In this document: in pieces, positions 1 through 8,461 of the stretch | How positions within the stretch are numbered: position 1 is the first letter of the stretch | How the letters are laid out: every line of letters starts with the position of its first letter | NCBI RefSeq assembly: GCF_964186625.1 | Contig: NZ_OZ075108.1 | Coordinates: 2,232,001 to 2,296,000, forward strand | From: Asticcacaulis sp. MM231 | GTDB taxonomy: Bacteria; Pseudomonadota; Alphaproteobacteria; Caulobacterales; Caulobacteraceae | Direction of reading: 5' to 3' | DNA length: 64,000 nucleotides | Notes under the pieces: generated by a model | Databases searched by the model: none | Told to the model about the DNA's origin: nothing | Seen by the model: the letters and a program-made list of their open reading frames with translations, nothing else | Translations under genes and position numbers: made by a program

Positions 1-22
1 GCACCCACACGGAGCACCTCCC

Positions 23-1420
23 ATGCGTTTCACCAAGACCTCTCTCAGCCTCGGCGCGCTTGCCGCTTCTTTGGCAGCCCCCCTCGCCTTCATCCCCGCC
101 ATCGCCTCAGCACAGGACGCCCAGACCACCGAAGCCGCGCCGCTCACCTATGAAGAGCGCATCGCTCGCCTCGAACAGGAACTCGACACCTTAAAGCGCC
201 AGCGCGAACTCGATCAGGAACTGGCGACATCGGCCGCCGCCAAGACACCCGTCGCCGTGCTTGATAAAAAAGGCCTGAAGTTCACCTCGGCCGACGGCAA
301 GTATGAATTCGGCATCAATGCCCAGGTCAATATTGACGCCCATAGCTGGGGCGACGATGGCGGCAGCTTACAGGATGAAGTCGTCGCCCGCCTGATACGC
401 CCGACCTTCACCGGCAAGGCCGGCAACGCCTCCTTCCGTTTCACGCCGGAACTGGGCGGGTCGTCCTCCGCGTCCGCTTCGATTGTTGACGCCTATATTG
501 AATACAAGTTCGTTGACGCACTGCAATTCCGCGCCGGTAAGTTCAAGTCGCCGCTCGGCCTTGAACGCCTGCAGGCCGATGCCGATGTCATCTGGACCGA
601 GCGCGGTCACTCAACCAACCTCGTGCCGAACCGTGACGTCGGTTATCAGGCGTTCGGCACCTTCTTCGACGGCGCCCTGGAATACCAGGTCGGCCTATTC
701 AATGGCGCTACAGATGGCGTCAACCTGAACAACGACCTCGATAACCACAAGGATGTCGCTTACCGCGTCTTCGGCAGCCCCTTCGCCAATTCCAGCATCG
801 TCTGGCTGCAAGGCCTCAGCATCGGCTATGCCGGCTCGGACGGTCAGCACATCGGCAACACCACCAATACCCAACTTGGCAGCTATCGCACGCCTGGCCA
901 GCAAGTGTTCTTCAAATATGGCACCGGCGTCTATTCCAACGGCAAGGAAACCCGTTCCAACCCACAGGCCTCCTTCTATCTCAACAACTTCGGCATCCTG
1001 GCCGACTATGTGACGGTCAAGCAGGACGTCAAACTCGGCACCAAGGCCGCACAGCTTGAAAACAAAGCGCTCGACGTTTCAACCTCTTGGGTCATCACCG
1101 GTGAGAACGTCGGCTTCAAGGGTGGCGTCAAGCCGGCCAACGACTTCAACTGGAAGAAGGGCACCTGGGGCGCCGTCGAACTGACCGCCCGTTACGGCTA
1201 CACCGAAATCGACAAGGACGCCTTCACCCTCGGCTTCGCATCGTTGACCTCTTCGGCTCAAAAAGCGACCTCCACCGGCTTCGGCGTCGGCTGGTACTGG
1301 AGCGAAAACCTGAAGCTGATCGCCGACTGGGATCAGACCGAATTCGAAGGCGGTGCTGTTGCCGGGGCGGATCGTCGCAAGGAGAACTTCGCCTCCGGCC
1401 GCATTCAGTTCCGCTACTAA
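23..1420 (+). CDS. Phosphate-selective porin O/P (OprO/OprP) family outer-membrane porin
   Basis: Encodes a 465-residue protein. A signal peptide covers about residues 1-30, ending near the A-S-A-Q cut site. A short charged coiled-coil stretch follows (about 45-75), then alternating beta-strand sequence to a C-terminal F-R-Y, as expected of a 16-stranded trimeric porin. The family forms anion-selective outer-membrane channels. GGAG lies eight bases before the ATG. The gene stands 83 bases ahead of a sulfate-binding protein, so the oxyanion passed may be sulfate rather than phosphate; that is inference from position. Its promoter lies outside the window. Confidence 0.85.
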   Translation: MRFTKTSLSLGALAASLAAPLAFIPAIASAQDAQTTEAAPLTYEERIARLEQELDTLKRQRELDQELATSAAAKTPVAVLDKKGLKFTSADGKYEFGINAQVNIDAHSWGDDGGSLQDEVVARLIRPTFTGKAGNASFRFTPELGGSSSASASIVDAYIEYKFVDALQFRAGKFKSPLGLERLQADADVIWTERGHSTNLVPNRDVGYQAFGTFFDGALEYQVGLFNGATDGVNLNNDLDNHKDVAYRVFGSPFANSSIVWLQGLSIGYAGSDGQHIGNTTNTQLGSYRTPGQQVFFKYGTGVYSNGKETRSNPQASFYLNNFGILADYVTVKQDVKLGTKAAQLENKALDVSTSWVITGENVGFKGGVKPANDFNWKKGTWGAVELTARYGYTEIDKDAFTLGFASLTSSAQKATSTGFGVGWYWSENLKLIADWDQTEFEGGAVAGADRRKENFASGRIQFRY

Positions 1421-1503
1421 GCTTATTGATCGCTTTTTTATTCGTCATACGGCAAGATGACCGGACTGGAGTTCGGTCAGCGCCTGAAACAAGGAACAGA
1501 CAC

Positions 1504-2538
1504 ATGTCTTCCAATAAAGTTCAACGCAGAAGCTTTCTTACCGGCCTGATCGGCGGCGTCAGCCTGGCCGCCACCGGTGCGCTCTCCGTGGGTACGTCCG
1601 CCGTCGCCAAGACCCGCGAACTGCTCAACGTCTCCTACGACCCCACCCGCGAGTTCTACACCGTCTATAACGCTGCTTTCAGCAAGTACTGGAAGGCCAA
1701 GACCGGCGAAGACATCACTATCCGCCAGAGCCATGGTGGTTCCGGTGCCCAGGCACGCTCGGTCATCGATGGCGTTCCCGCCGATGTGGTGACCCTGGCG
1801 CTCGCTGCCGACATTGACTCGATCTCGCAAAAGGCTGGCATCCTGCCGGCCAACTGGCAGACCCGCTTCCCGAAAAACTCGACGCCCTATGCCTCGACCA
1901 TCGTCTTCCTCGTGCGCAAAGGCAACCCGAAGAAGATCAAGGATTGGGACGATCTGATCCGTCTCGACGTTTCGGTTATCACACCGAATCCGAAAACCTC
2001 GGGCGGCGCGCGCTGGAACTATCTCGCCGCCTACGCCTACGCCAAAAAACGCTGGGGCACGGACGCTCTCGCCAAGGAATTCCTCGGCAACCTGTTCAAG
2101 CGCGTGCCGGTGCTCGATACCGGCGCCCGCGGCTCGACCGTCACTTTCGTCGAACGCGGCGTGGGCGATGTGCTGATCGCCTGGGAAAATGAGGCCTATC
2201 TAGCCGTCAATCAACTGGGCAAGGGCAAGTTCGACATCGTTTATCCGTCGATCTCGATCCTGGCTGAACCGCCGGTCGCCGTGGTTGACAAGAACGCCGC
2301 CAAGAAGGGCAATCTGGCTGCTGCCAAGGAATACCTGACCTATCTCTACAGCGATGAAGCACAAGAGATCATCGCAAAGAACTATTATCGTCCAAGCAAT
2401 CCGGCGATCCTGGCCAAGTATGCCAGCACTTTCCCAAGTCTGCCGCTGGTCACCATCAATGATTTCGGCGGCTGGAAGAAGGTCCAGAAGGAACAGTTCG
2501 ACTACGGCGGCATCTTCGATCAGATAACGAAGAAGTAA
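1504..2538 (+). CDS. Sulfate ABC transporter periplasmic binding protein (first of a tandem pair)
   Basis: A 344-residue periplasmic sulfate/thiosulfate-binding protein of the Sbp/CysP family. It delivers substrate to the CysTWA importer encoded downstream. The family signature around N-V-S-Y-D-P-T-R-E and the [12 protein letters not shown] loop are both present. The N-terminus has a twin-arginine-like R-R-S-F-L-T followed by a hydrophobic stretch, suggesting Tat export. An in-frame start 26 codons upstream adds no signal-like sequence. I chose the ATG at 1504 because it puts the twin-arginine close to the N-terminus. It is closely similar to the next gene along its whole length. Confidence 0.9.
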   Translation: MSSNKVQRRSFLTGLIGGVSLAATGALSVGTSAVAKTRELLNVSYDPTREFYTVYNAAFSKYWKAKTGEDITIRQSHGGSGAQARSVIDGVPADVVTLALAADIDSISQKAGILPANWQTRFPKNSTPYASTIVFLVRKGNPKKIKDWDDLIRLDVSVITPNPKTSGGARWNYLAAYAYAKKRWGTDALAKEFLGNLFKRVPVLDTGARGSTVTFVERGVGDVLIAWENEAYLAVNQLGKGKFDIVYPSISILAEPPVAVVDKNAAKKGNLAAAKEYLTYLYSDEAQEIIAKNYYRPSNPAILAKYASTFPSLPLVTINDFGGWKKVQKEQFDYGGIFDQITKK

Positions 2539-2545
2539 GCCATTG

Positions 2546-2579
2546 ATGACCGCTGCCGGCGCCTAACGGTAGCGGTCAT
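2546..2579 (+). other. Intercistronic hairpin between the two sulfate-binding genes
   Basis: ATGACCGCTGCCG at 2546-2558 pairs with CGGTAGCGGTCAT at 2567-2579, a 13-base stem with one G-T pair around an eight-base loop. No T-run follows. It could be a partial terminator, an mRNA-stabilising structure or a processing site. Any of these would let the first binding protein be made in excess over downstream genes. Confidence 0.5.
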
Positions 2580-2652
2580 TGCCTTCCTTATCCAGCCCGG
2601 CCGGCGGCGAGGCAAAATCTTGCGCGCCGTTCCGGCCTTCCGGAATCTTCCC

Positions 2653-3672
2653 ATGCAAAGACGCTCTTTTCTGACCACGGCTGTGGCCGGTGTGGCGCTG
2701 CTCGCCACCGGCGCCACGCGCGACGCACTGGCCGCGCCCAAACCGATCCAGCTTCTCAATGTATCCTACGATCCGACCCGCGAACTCTACACCGCCTACA
2801 ACGCCGCCTTCAGCAAATACTGGAAGGCTAAAACCGGTCAGGACGTCACCGTCCGTCAGAGCCATGGCGGCTCCGGCGCTCAGGCCCGTTCTGTGATCGA
2901 AGGCAGCCCGGCCGATGTCGTTACCCTGGCGCTGTCGGACGATATAGACCAGATCGCAGCCAAGGCCGGGCTTTTGCCAGCCAACTGGCAGAGCCGCCTG
3001 CCGCTCAATTCTTCGCCCTATACCTCGACCATTGTTCTGCTGGTTCGCAAGGGCAATCCGAAGAATATCCGTGACTGGGGTGATCTCGCCCGTCCCGGCG
3101 TTGGCGTCATTACGCCTAACCCAAAGACCGGCGGCGGTGCGCGTTGGAACTATCTCGCCGCCTATGCCTGGGCGCTGAAGGCCTACAACAAGGACGAGGC
3201 CAAGGCGCGGGACTTCGTCAAGAAGGTTTATGACAACGTCAAGGTGCTGGATACCGGCGCTCGCGGTTCGACAACGACCTTCGTCGAACGCGGTATAGGT
3301 GATGTGCTGATCGCTTGGGAAAACGAAGCCCTGCTCACCCAGGCCAAGCTCGGCAAGGGCAAGTTCGAGATCATAGTGCCGTCCATATCCATCCTGGCCG
3401 AACCCTCGGTCGCGGTGGTCGACAAGAACGCCAACAAGCATGGCGCCCTTGCGGTTTCGCGCGAGTACCTCAACTATCTCTATAGCGCCGAAGGCCAGAA
3501 CATCATTGGCAAGAACTTCTATCGGCCGAGTGATCCGACGGCGGCCGCCAAATATGCCAGCCAGTTCGCGAAAATCAACCTCGTCACCATCCGCGACTTC
3601 GGCGGGTGGAAAAAAGTCCAGTCCGTCCACTTCGCTTATGGCGGCATATTCGATCAGATAACAAAGCGATAA
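2653..3672 (+). CDS. Sulfate ABC transporter periplasmic binding protein (second of a tandem pair)
   Basis: A 339-residue paralogue of the preceding gene with the same sulfate-binding motifs ([33 protein letters not shown]). It begins M-Q-R-R-S-F-L-T, a compact twin-arginine-like signal with A-L-A-A near residue 30. The ATG at 2653 gives the normal family length; an upstream in-frame start would add eleven residues ahead of the twin arginine. The duplicate may differ in affinity or in preferring thiosulfate, which sequence reading cannot settle. Confidence 0.9.
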   Translation: MQRRSFLTTAVAGVALLATGATRDALAAPKPIQLLNVSYDPTRELYTAYNAAFSKYWKAKTGQDVTVRQSHGGSGAQARSVIEGSPADVVTLALSDDIDQIAAKAGLLPANWQSRLPLNSSPYTSTIVLLVRKGNPKNIRDWGDLARPGVGVITPNPKTGGGARWNYLAAYAWALKAYNKDEAKARDFVKKVYDNVKVLDTGARGSTTTFVERGIGDVLIAWENEALLTQAKLGKGKFEIIVPSISILAEPSVAVVDKNANKHGALAVSREYLNYLYSAEGQNIIGKNFYRPSDPTAAAKYASQFAKINLVTIRDFGGWKKVQSVHFAYGGIFDQITKR

Positions 3673-3678
3673 CAAAAA

Positions 3679-3714
3679 GGCAGGTCACAGGTCACGAGAC
3701 CGCGACTTGCCATA
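3679..3714 (+). other. Imperfect hairpin in the sbp-cysT spacer
   Basis: The 110-base spacer holds an imperfect inverted repeat: GGCAGGTCACAGGTC is followed by GACCGCGACTTGCC after four loop bases, with mismatches and a bulge. No U-tract follows. It may tune expression between binding-protein and permease genes. Confidence 0.3.
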
Positions 3715-3782
3715 ACCGCACCGTCTGCGCATAAAAAAGCTGACGGTCAGTTGCGTATCCACCCAAACACAAAGGCAACCCG

Positions 3783-4679
3783 ATGACGGGACAACCCGAC
3801 ACCGCCGTACCTGATCCGACCATACCGGACCATTTCAAGGCGCCCCATCCGGCCACAGGCACCACCCGCGTCCTGCCCGGCTTCAAGATCACGCTTGGCG
3901 TCACGATCTTTTTCCTCAGCACCATTGTCATTATCCCGCTGGCGGCATTGATTGCCCGTCCGTGGGAACATGGCCTGGCAGGCTTCCTGTTCGTCCTGAC
4001 CGACGAGCGCGTCATCCACGCCCTAGCCTTGAGCTTCTTCACTGCACTGGCCGCCGCCGTCGTCAATGTCTTTGCCGGCCTTGCCGTCGCCTGGGCCCTG
4101 ACACGCTACAGTTTTCCCGGCCGACGCCTGCTTGACGCCCTGATCGACCTGCCCTTCGCCCTGCCCACCGCCGTCGCCGGCATCGCCCTGTCGAGCCTTT
4201 ACGCCGCCAACGGCTGGGTCGGCAGCCTGCTGGAGCCGCACGGCATCAAGATCGCCTATACACCTATCGGCATCTTCCTGGCTCTCACCTTTATCGGTCT
4301 TCCGTTTGTGGTTCGCAGCGTCCAGCCGGTGCTGGCCGAATTTGAGGCCGAGGTCGAGGAAGCCGCTGAAACCCTGGGCGCCAACGTGGTCCAGACCGCT
4401 TTTCGCGTCATCCTGCCCGCCCTCATGCCCTCGCTCGTCACCGGCTTCTCGCTGGCCCTTGCGCGCGGCGTCGGCGAATATGGCAGCGTCATCTTCATCG
4501 CTGGCAATATGCCCTATGTCTCCGAAATCGCCCCCCTGCTGATCGTCATCAAGCTGCAGGAATATGACTATGCCGGCGCCGCCTCGGTCGGTGTCATTAT
4601 GTTGGGCATCTCGCTGCTTATCCTGCTGGCGCTCAACATCGTCCAGCGCATGTTCGCAAATCTCGGGAGCGCCAAATGA
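3783..4679 (+). CDS. cysT: Sulfate ABC transporter permease CysT (CysU)
   Basis: A 298-residue inner-membrane permease with six predicted membrane segments. The E-A-A-loop region (E-E-A-A-E-T-L-G-A, about residues 193-201) contacts the ATPase. It carries the CysT hallmarks L-P-F-A-L-P-T-A-V-A-G and A-R-G-V-G-E-Y-G-S-V. It pairs with CysW to form the sulfate/thiosulfate channel. The cytoplasmic N-terminus is about 30 residues longer than usual and rich in Pro and Asp. AAGG sits upstream of the ATG. The stop overlaps the cysW start by four bases (ATGA), implying translational coupling. Confidence 0.93.
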   Translation: MTGQPDTAVPDPTIPDHFKAPHPATGTTRVLPGFKITLGVTIFFLSTIVIIPLAALIARPWEHGLAGFLFVLTDERVIHALALSFFTALAAAVVNVFAGLAVAWALTRYSFPGRRLLDALIDLPFALPTAVAGIALSSLYAANGWVGSLLEPHGIKIAYTPIGIFLALTFIGLPFVVRSVQPVLAEFEAEVEEAAETLGANVVQTAFRVILPALMPSLVTGFSLALARGVGEYGSVIFIAGNMPYVSEIAPLLIVIKLQEYDYAGAASVGVIMLGISLLILLALNIVQRMFANLGSAK

Positions 4680-5521
4680 CCGCCAAAGCCGCCAGAGCGC
4701 CCAAAACCCTCGGGGCCTATGCCCTGCTCGCCTTCGCCCTTCTGTGGCTGGGCGTCATCGTCCTGCTGCCATTGATCAATGTGCTGGTCACCGCCTTCTC
4801 GCAAGGCCTGCCGCCCTATCTGGCCGCGCTCCATACCCAGGACGCCAAGGCCGCCATCCTCTTGACCCTGCTGGTCGCCGCCATCGCCGTGCCGCTTAAC
4901 GCCATCTTCGGAATCTGTGCCGCCTGGTGCATCACGCGCTTCGAGTTCAAGGGCAAGAGTTTGCTGCTCTCGATCCTCGACCTGCCCTTCTCCATCTCGC
5001 CGGTCATTTCCGGTCTGGTGTGGATTCTGCTCTTCGGCGCACAAGGCTGGTTCGGCTTCCTGCTGCGCGATCATGATATCAAGATCGTGTTCGCCCTGCC
5101 GGGTCTGGTGCTGGCCACGGTGCTCGTCACCCTACCCTTCATCGCCCGCGAACTGATCCCGCTGATGGAAGACCAGGGCACTGACGAAGAGGTCGCGGCC
5201 CGCACGCTCGGCGCCCGCGGCTGGGATATTTTCTTCCGCGTCACCCTGCCCAATATCAAGTGGGCCCTGCTCTACGGGGTGCTGTTGTGTACGGCGCGCG
5301 CCATGGGCGAATTCGGCGCCGTGTCGGTCGTTTCCGGCCACATCCGCGGCCTGACCGACACCCTGCCGCTCTATATCGAGATCACCTATAACCAGTACGA
5401 CACCATCGGCGCTTTCGCCGCGGCCTCTATCCTCGCTGGTCTCGCCATCGTCACGCTCGTGCTCAAATCCCTTCTGGAATGGCGTTTCGCGGGTGAACTC
5501 GCCGCCAGCCGTCGACACTAG
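4676..5521 (+). CDS. cysW: Sulfate ABC transporter permease CysW
   Basis: A 281-residue permease, partner of CysT, with six membrane segments. The ATPase-docking loop is E-E-V-A-A-R-T-L-G-A-R-G-W, and A-R-A-M-G-E-F-G-A-V-S-V-V-S-G-H is typical of CysW. The start overlaps the cysT stop. The cysA start follows eleven bases after the stop with its own AGGAA ribosome-binding site, completing a sulfate importer operon. Confidence 0.93.
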   Translation: MTAKAARAPKTLGAYALLAFALLWLGVIVLLPLINVLVTAFSQGLPPYLAALHTQDAKAAILLTLLVAAIAVPLNAIFGICAAWCITRFEFKGKSLLLSILDLPFSISPVISGLVWILLFGAQGWFGFLLRDHDIKIVFALPGLVLATVLVTLPFIARELIPLMEDQGTDEEVAARTLGARGWDIFFRVTLPNIKWALLYGVLLCTARAMGEFGAVSVVSGHIRGLTDTLPLYIEITYNQYDTIGAFAAASILAGLAIVTLVLKSLLEWRFAGELAASRRH

Positions 5522-5532
5522 GAAACAATTTC

Positions 5533-6567
5533 ATGTCGCTCATTATCAAGAACGTCAACAAGACCTTCACCAACTTCCCGGCGCTCAAGGATGTGACCTT
5601 CGAGGCCAGATCCGGAGAGTTCATCGCCCTGCTCGGTCCATCGGGTTCCGGCAAGACCACGCTTTTGCGCCTGCTGGCCGGGCTCGATACGCCCAATGCC
5701 GGCGAGATCAGCTTTGAAGGCGAGAATTACCTCAAGCTCAATCCGCGCGATCGCCGCGTCGGTATGGTGTTCCAGTCCTACGCCCTGTTCCGTCACATGA
5801 CCGTGGCACAGAACATCGCTTTTGGCCTCAATGTCCGTCCCGCAAAGGAACGCCCGTCGAAGGCCGAGATAAAATCAACCGTTGAACGTCTGCTCAAGTT
5901 GATCCAGATGGAAGACCTCGGCAAGCGCTATCCGTCGCAGCTTTCCGGCGGCCAGCGTCAGCGCGTCGCGCTCGCCCGTGCGCTCGCCATCAATCCGCGC
6001 ATCCTGCTGCTTGATGAGCCCTTCGGCGCCCTCGACGCCCTTGTGCGCAAGGATCTGCGCCGCTGGCTGAAACGTATCCATCATGAAACCGGGGTCACCA
6101 CCATCTTCGTGACGCACGATCAGGAAGAAGCACTCGATCTCGCCGATCGTGTCGTCGTGCTCAAGGCAGGTAAGGTCGAACAGATCGGCACGCCACTTGA
6201 AATCCACAGTCAGCCATCCTCGGCCTTTGTGTTTGACTTCCTCGGCTCGGCCAACAAGGCCAATGGCCGCATCAAGGACGGCGTCGCCCATTTCGACGGC
6301 TTCAGCGCACCTGTGACGGGCGCGGCTAATGATGGGGACTACACGCTGCGTTTTCGTCCTTACGAGGCGCACCTTTCACGCACGGGCACCGGCATTCCGG
6401 TGACGGTGACGGCCGTCTTACCGGCGGGCAGCAATCTGCGTCTGGAGCTGAAAGGGACCGATGGCGCCCTGTTCGAGACCCAGCACCCCCACGGCAGCGA
6501 AGCACAAGACTTTTCCGTCGGCGAGACGCTTCGCCTAAAGCCGGAGCGGGTCTACGCTTACGCCTAA
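5533..6567 (+). CDS. cysA: Sulfate/thiosulfate import ATP-binding protein CysA
   Basis: A 344-residue ABC ATPase that powers the CysTW channel from the cytoplasmic side. Visible motifs are Walker A G-P-S-G-S-G-K-T-T (about residues 35-43), the Q-loop V-F-Q-S-Y-A-L-F, signature L-S-G-G-Q-R-Q-R, Walker B I-L-L-L-D-E-P and the H-loop V-T-H-D-Q-E-E-A. A C-terminal TOBE-like beta domain follows (about 240-344). AGGAA lies eight bases before the ATG. A strong terminator follows 19 bases after the stop. Confidence 0.94.
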   Translation: MSLIIKNVNKTFTNFPALKDVTFEARSGEFIALLGPSGSGKTTLLRLLAGLDTPNAGEISFEGENYLKLNPRDRRVGMVFQSYALFRHMTVAQNIAFGLNVRPAKERPSKAEIKSTVERLLKLIQMEDLGKRYPSQLSGGQRQRVALARALAINPRILLLDEPFGALDALVRKDLRRWLKRIHHETGVTTIFVTHDQEEALDLADRVVVLKAGKVEQIGTPLEIHSQPSSAFVFDFLGSANKANGRIKDGVAHFDGFSAPVTGAANDGDYTLRFRPYEAHLSRTGTGIPVTVTAVLPAGSNLRLELKGTDGALFETQHPHGSEAQDFSVGETLRLKPERVYAYA

Positions 6568-6585
6568 TGACCCATCTGCATTTTT

Positions 6586-6613
6586 CAGGCCGGGCTCAAT
6601 CCCGGCCTGTTTT
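6586..6613 (+). terminator. Rho-independent terminator of the sulfate operon
   Basis: CAGGCCGGG (6586-6594) and CCCGGCCTG (6601-6609) form a perfect nine-base stem with a six-base loop, followed directly by TTTT. It closes the cys operon. Confidence 0.9.
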
Positions 6614-6727
6614 GTCCGTGTTCGGCGCAAATGCGCAGAAAAAACCCTCTACATTGTGCGGGATAGCGGAGATAGCGATCCAAAATTCTTAGAAATTCTT
6701 TGTTTTCAAGGTGCTAGTTTTTTGGAT

Positions 6728-6755
6728 CGTCACAAAAGTGTCACAAAAATCGTTC
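6728..6755 (+). promoter_or_regulatory. Pho-box-like direct repeat upstream of the phosphate transporter
   Basis: CGTCACA at 6728 and TGTCACA at 6739 are direct repeats exactly 11 bases apart, each followed by an A-run. A weaker third copy (TCGTTCG) begins at 6750. PhoB sites are 7-base repeats resembling CTGTCAT with 11-base periodicity, so both motif and spacing fit. The repeat lies about 100 bases before the pit start. Confidence 0.6.
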
Positions 6756-6837
6756 GAACTCTTGACCACTCTCCTGTCAAAGAGCGCCAGCAAGGTTTCC
6801 GATAGCGACAGCTTACGGGTACAAACTGGAGTCCTTC

Positions 6838-8460
6838 ATGTTCGATGCGTCCTTTGAATCCAACCCGATTGACTCGGTGACACCGCCGCCCGTTCCGCCC
6901 AAAAAGCTGCGTTTGTCCCCCAACCTCTTCTTTTTAGTGCCGATCCTGTTGGGTCTGATCTATATCGGTTATAGCGTCCATAAGGATGCCGCCGCCATCG
7001 GCGAGCCTTTGGCCATGGGCGCTTTTCTCTTCCTGGGTCTGGCGCTAGTGATCGCCTTCGGTTTCGAGTTCGTCAACGGCTTCCACGATACCGCCAACGC
7101 TGTCGCCACTGTCATCTATACCCACTCCATGCCGCCGCTTTTCGCCGTCATCTGGTCGGGCGTCTTTAACTTCCTCGGCGTCCTGGCCTCGACCGGCGCG
7201 GTCGCCTACGGCATCGTGCTGCTGCTGCCCGTCGAACTAATCCTCCAGGTCGGCACCGGCGCCGGCTACGCCATGATCTTCGCCCTGCTGATCTCGGCCA
7301 TCATCTGGAACCTTGGCACCTGGATGCTCGGCATCCCCAACTCGTCGTCGCACGCCCTGATCGGCTCGATCATGGGGGTTGGCCTCGCCAACCAGCTCAT
7401 GACCTCAGCGGTCAACGCCACCTCGGGCATAGATTGGGCGCAGGCGGCCAAGGTCGGCAAGGCGTTGATCTTCTCGCCACTGATCGGCTTTATCGCCGCC
7501 GCTCTCCTTTTGCTGGCCATGAAGACACTGATCCGCAATCCGAAGCTTTACGAAGCGCCGAAAGATCAGGCGCCGCCGCCGTTCTGGATTCGCACCACCC
7601 TGATCGCCGCCTGCACAGGCGTATCGTTCGCGCACGGCGGCAATGACGGCCAGAAGGGCATGGGCCTCATCATGATCATCCTGATTGGCGTCGCGCCGGC
7701 GACCTATGCCCTCAACCGCGCCCTGCCCGACACCGCCCAACCGGCCTATGTCGCTTCCCTCGATGCCAGTGAGCAGGCCTTCGTCGTTCACGCCCACGGC
7801 GCTTCCGTTCCCACGCTCGATATCGCCCGCAGCGCCGTCAATGCCGCCGTCCGTAACCGCCGCATCGATACGCCCGATATCTACGGCGCACTGGCCATGA
7901 TGACTGGCAACATAGAGACCCAGATAAAGGTACACGGCGCGTTGAGCAAGGTTCCTTCCGCCGACATGCCGCAACTTCGCAACGACATGTATCTGGTCAA
8001 TGGCGCGGTCAGCATTCTCAAAGCGGATAAAAATGCGAAAGCCAAGCCCGACACCAAAGCCTTAAGCGGCTTGCAAACCACGCTGAACGACATGACACGC
8101 TACGTCCCCACCTGGGTCAAGATCGCCACGGCTCTGGCGCTCGGCCTTGGCACCATGGTCGGCTGGAAGCGTATCGTCGTCACGGTCGGTGAAAAGATTG
8201 GCAAATCGCACATGACCTATGGTCAGGGCGCCGCTGCGGGTCTTGTGGCGGCCGTCACCATCTACGCCGCCGAACGTCTCGGTCTGCCGGTTTCGACCAC
8301 GCATATCCTCTCCGGTGGCGTGGCCGGCACCATGACCGCCAATCGCTCAGGCCTGCAATGGTCGACCATACGCGGCATAGCCATGGCCTGGGTGCTTACC
8401 CTGCCCGCAACCATCGTGCTGTCAGGCCTGCTCTACTTCATCCTGCGTCAGGTTTTATAA
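6838..8460 (+). CDS. pit: Inorganic phosphate transporter, PiT family
   Basis: A 540-residue inner-membrane symporter that imports phosphate with protons or metal-phosphate. The PiT signature occurs twice: G-F-H-D-T-A-N-A-V-A-T-V near residues 80-92, and F-A-H-G-G-N-D-G-Q-K-G-M-G near 263-275. About ten to twelve membrane spans flank a soluble loop at roughly 300-420. GGAG stands seven bases before the ATG. A Pho-box-like repeat upstream suggests control by phosphate starvation, although Pit is often constitutive elsewhere. The gene converges on the giant repeat gene, with a single base between the stops. Confidence 0.93.
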   Translation: MFDASFESNPIDSVTPPPVPPKKLRLSPNLFFLVPILLGLIYIGYSVHKDAAAIGEPLAMGAFLFLGLALVIAFGFEFVNGFHDTANAVATVIYTHSMPPLFAVIWSGVFNFLGVLASTGAVAYGIVLLLPVELILQVGTGAGYAMIFALLISAIIWNLGTWMLGIPNSSSHALIGSIMGVGLANQLMTSAVNATSGIDWAQAAKVGKALIFSPLIGFIAAALLLLAMKTLIRNPKLYEAPKDQAPPPFWIRTTLIAACTGVSFAHGGNDGQKGMGLIMIILIGVAPATYALNRALPDTAQPAYVASLDASEQAFVVHAHGASVPTLDIARSAVNAAVRNRRIDTPDIYGALAMMTGNIETQIKVHGALSKVPSADMPQLRNDMYLVNGAVSILKADKNAKAKPDTKALSGLQTTLNDMTRYVPTWVKIATALALGLGTMVGWKRIVVTVGEKIGKSHMTYGQGAAAGLVAAVTIYAAERLGLPVSTTHILSGGVAGTMTANRSGLQWSTIRGIAMAWVLTLPATIVLSGLLYFILRQVL

Positions 8461-8461
8461 A

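Noticed and set aside
2563..3675. A 370-codon minus-strand frame opposite the second sulfate-binding gene
   Set aside because: The opposite strand encodes a well-conserved binding protein with a signal; this frame has no family character.
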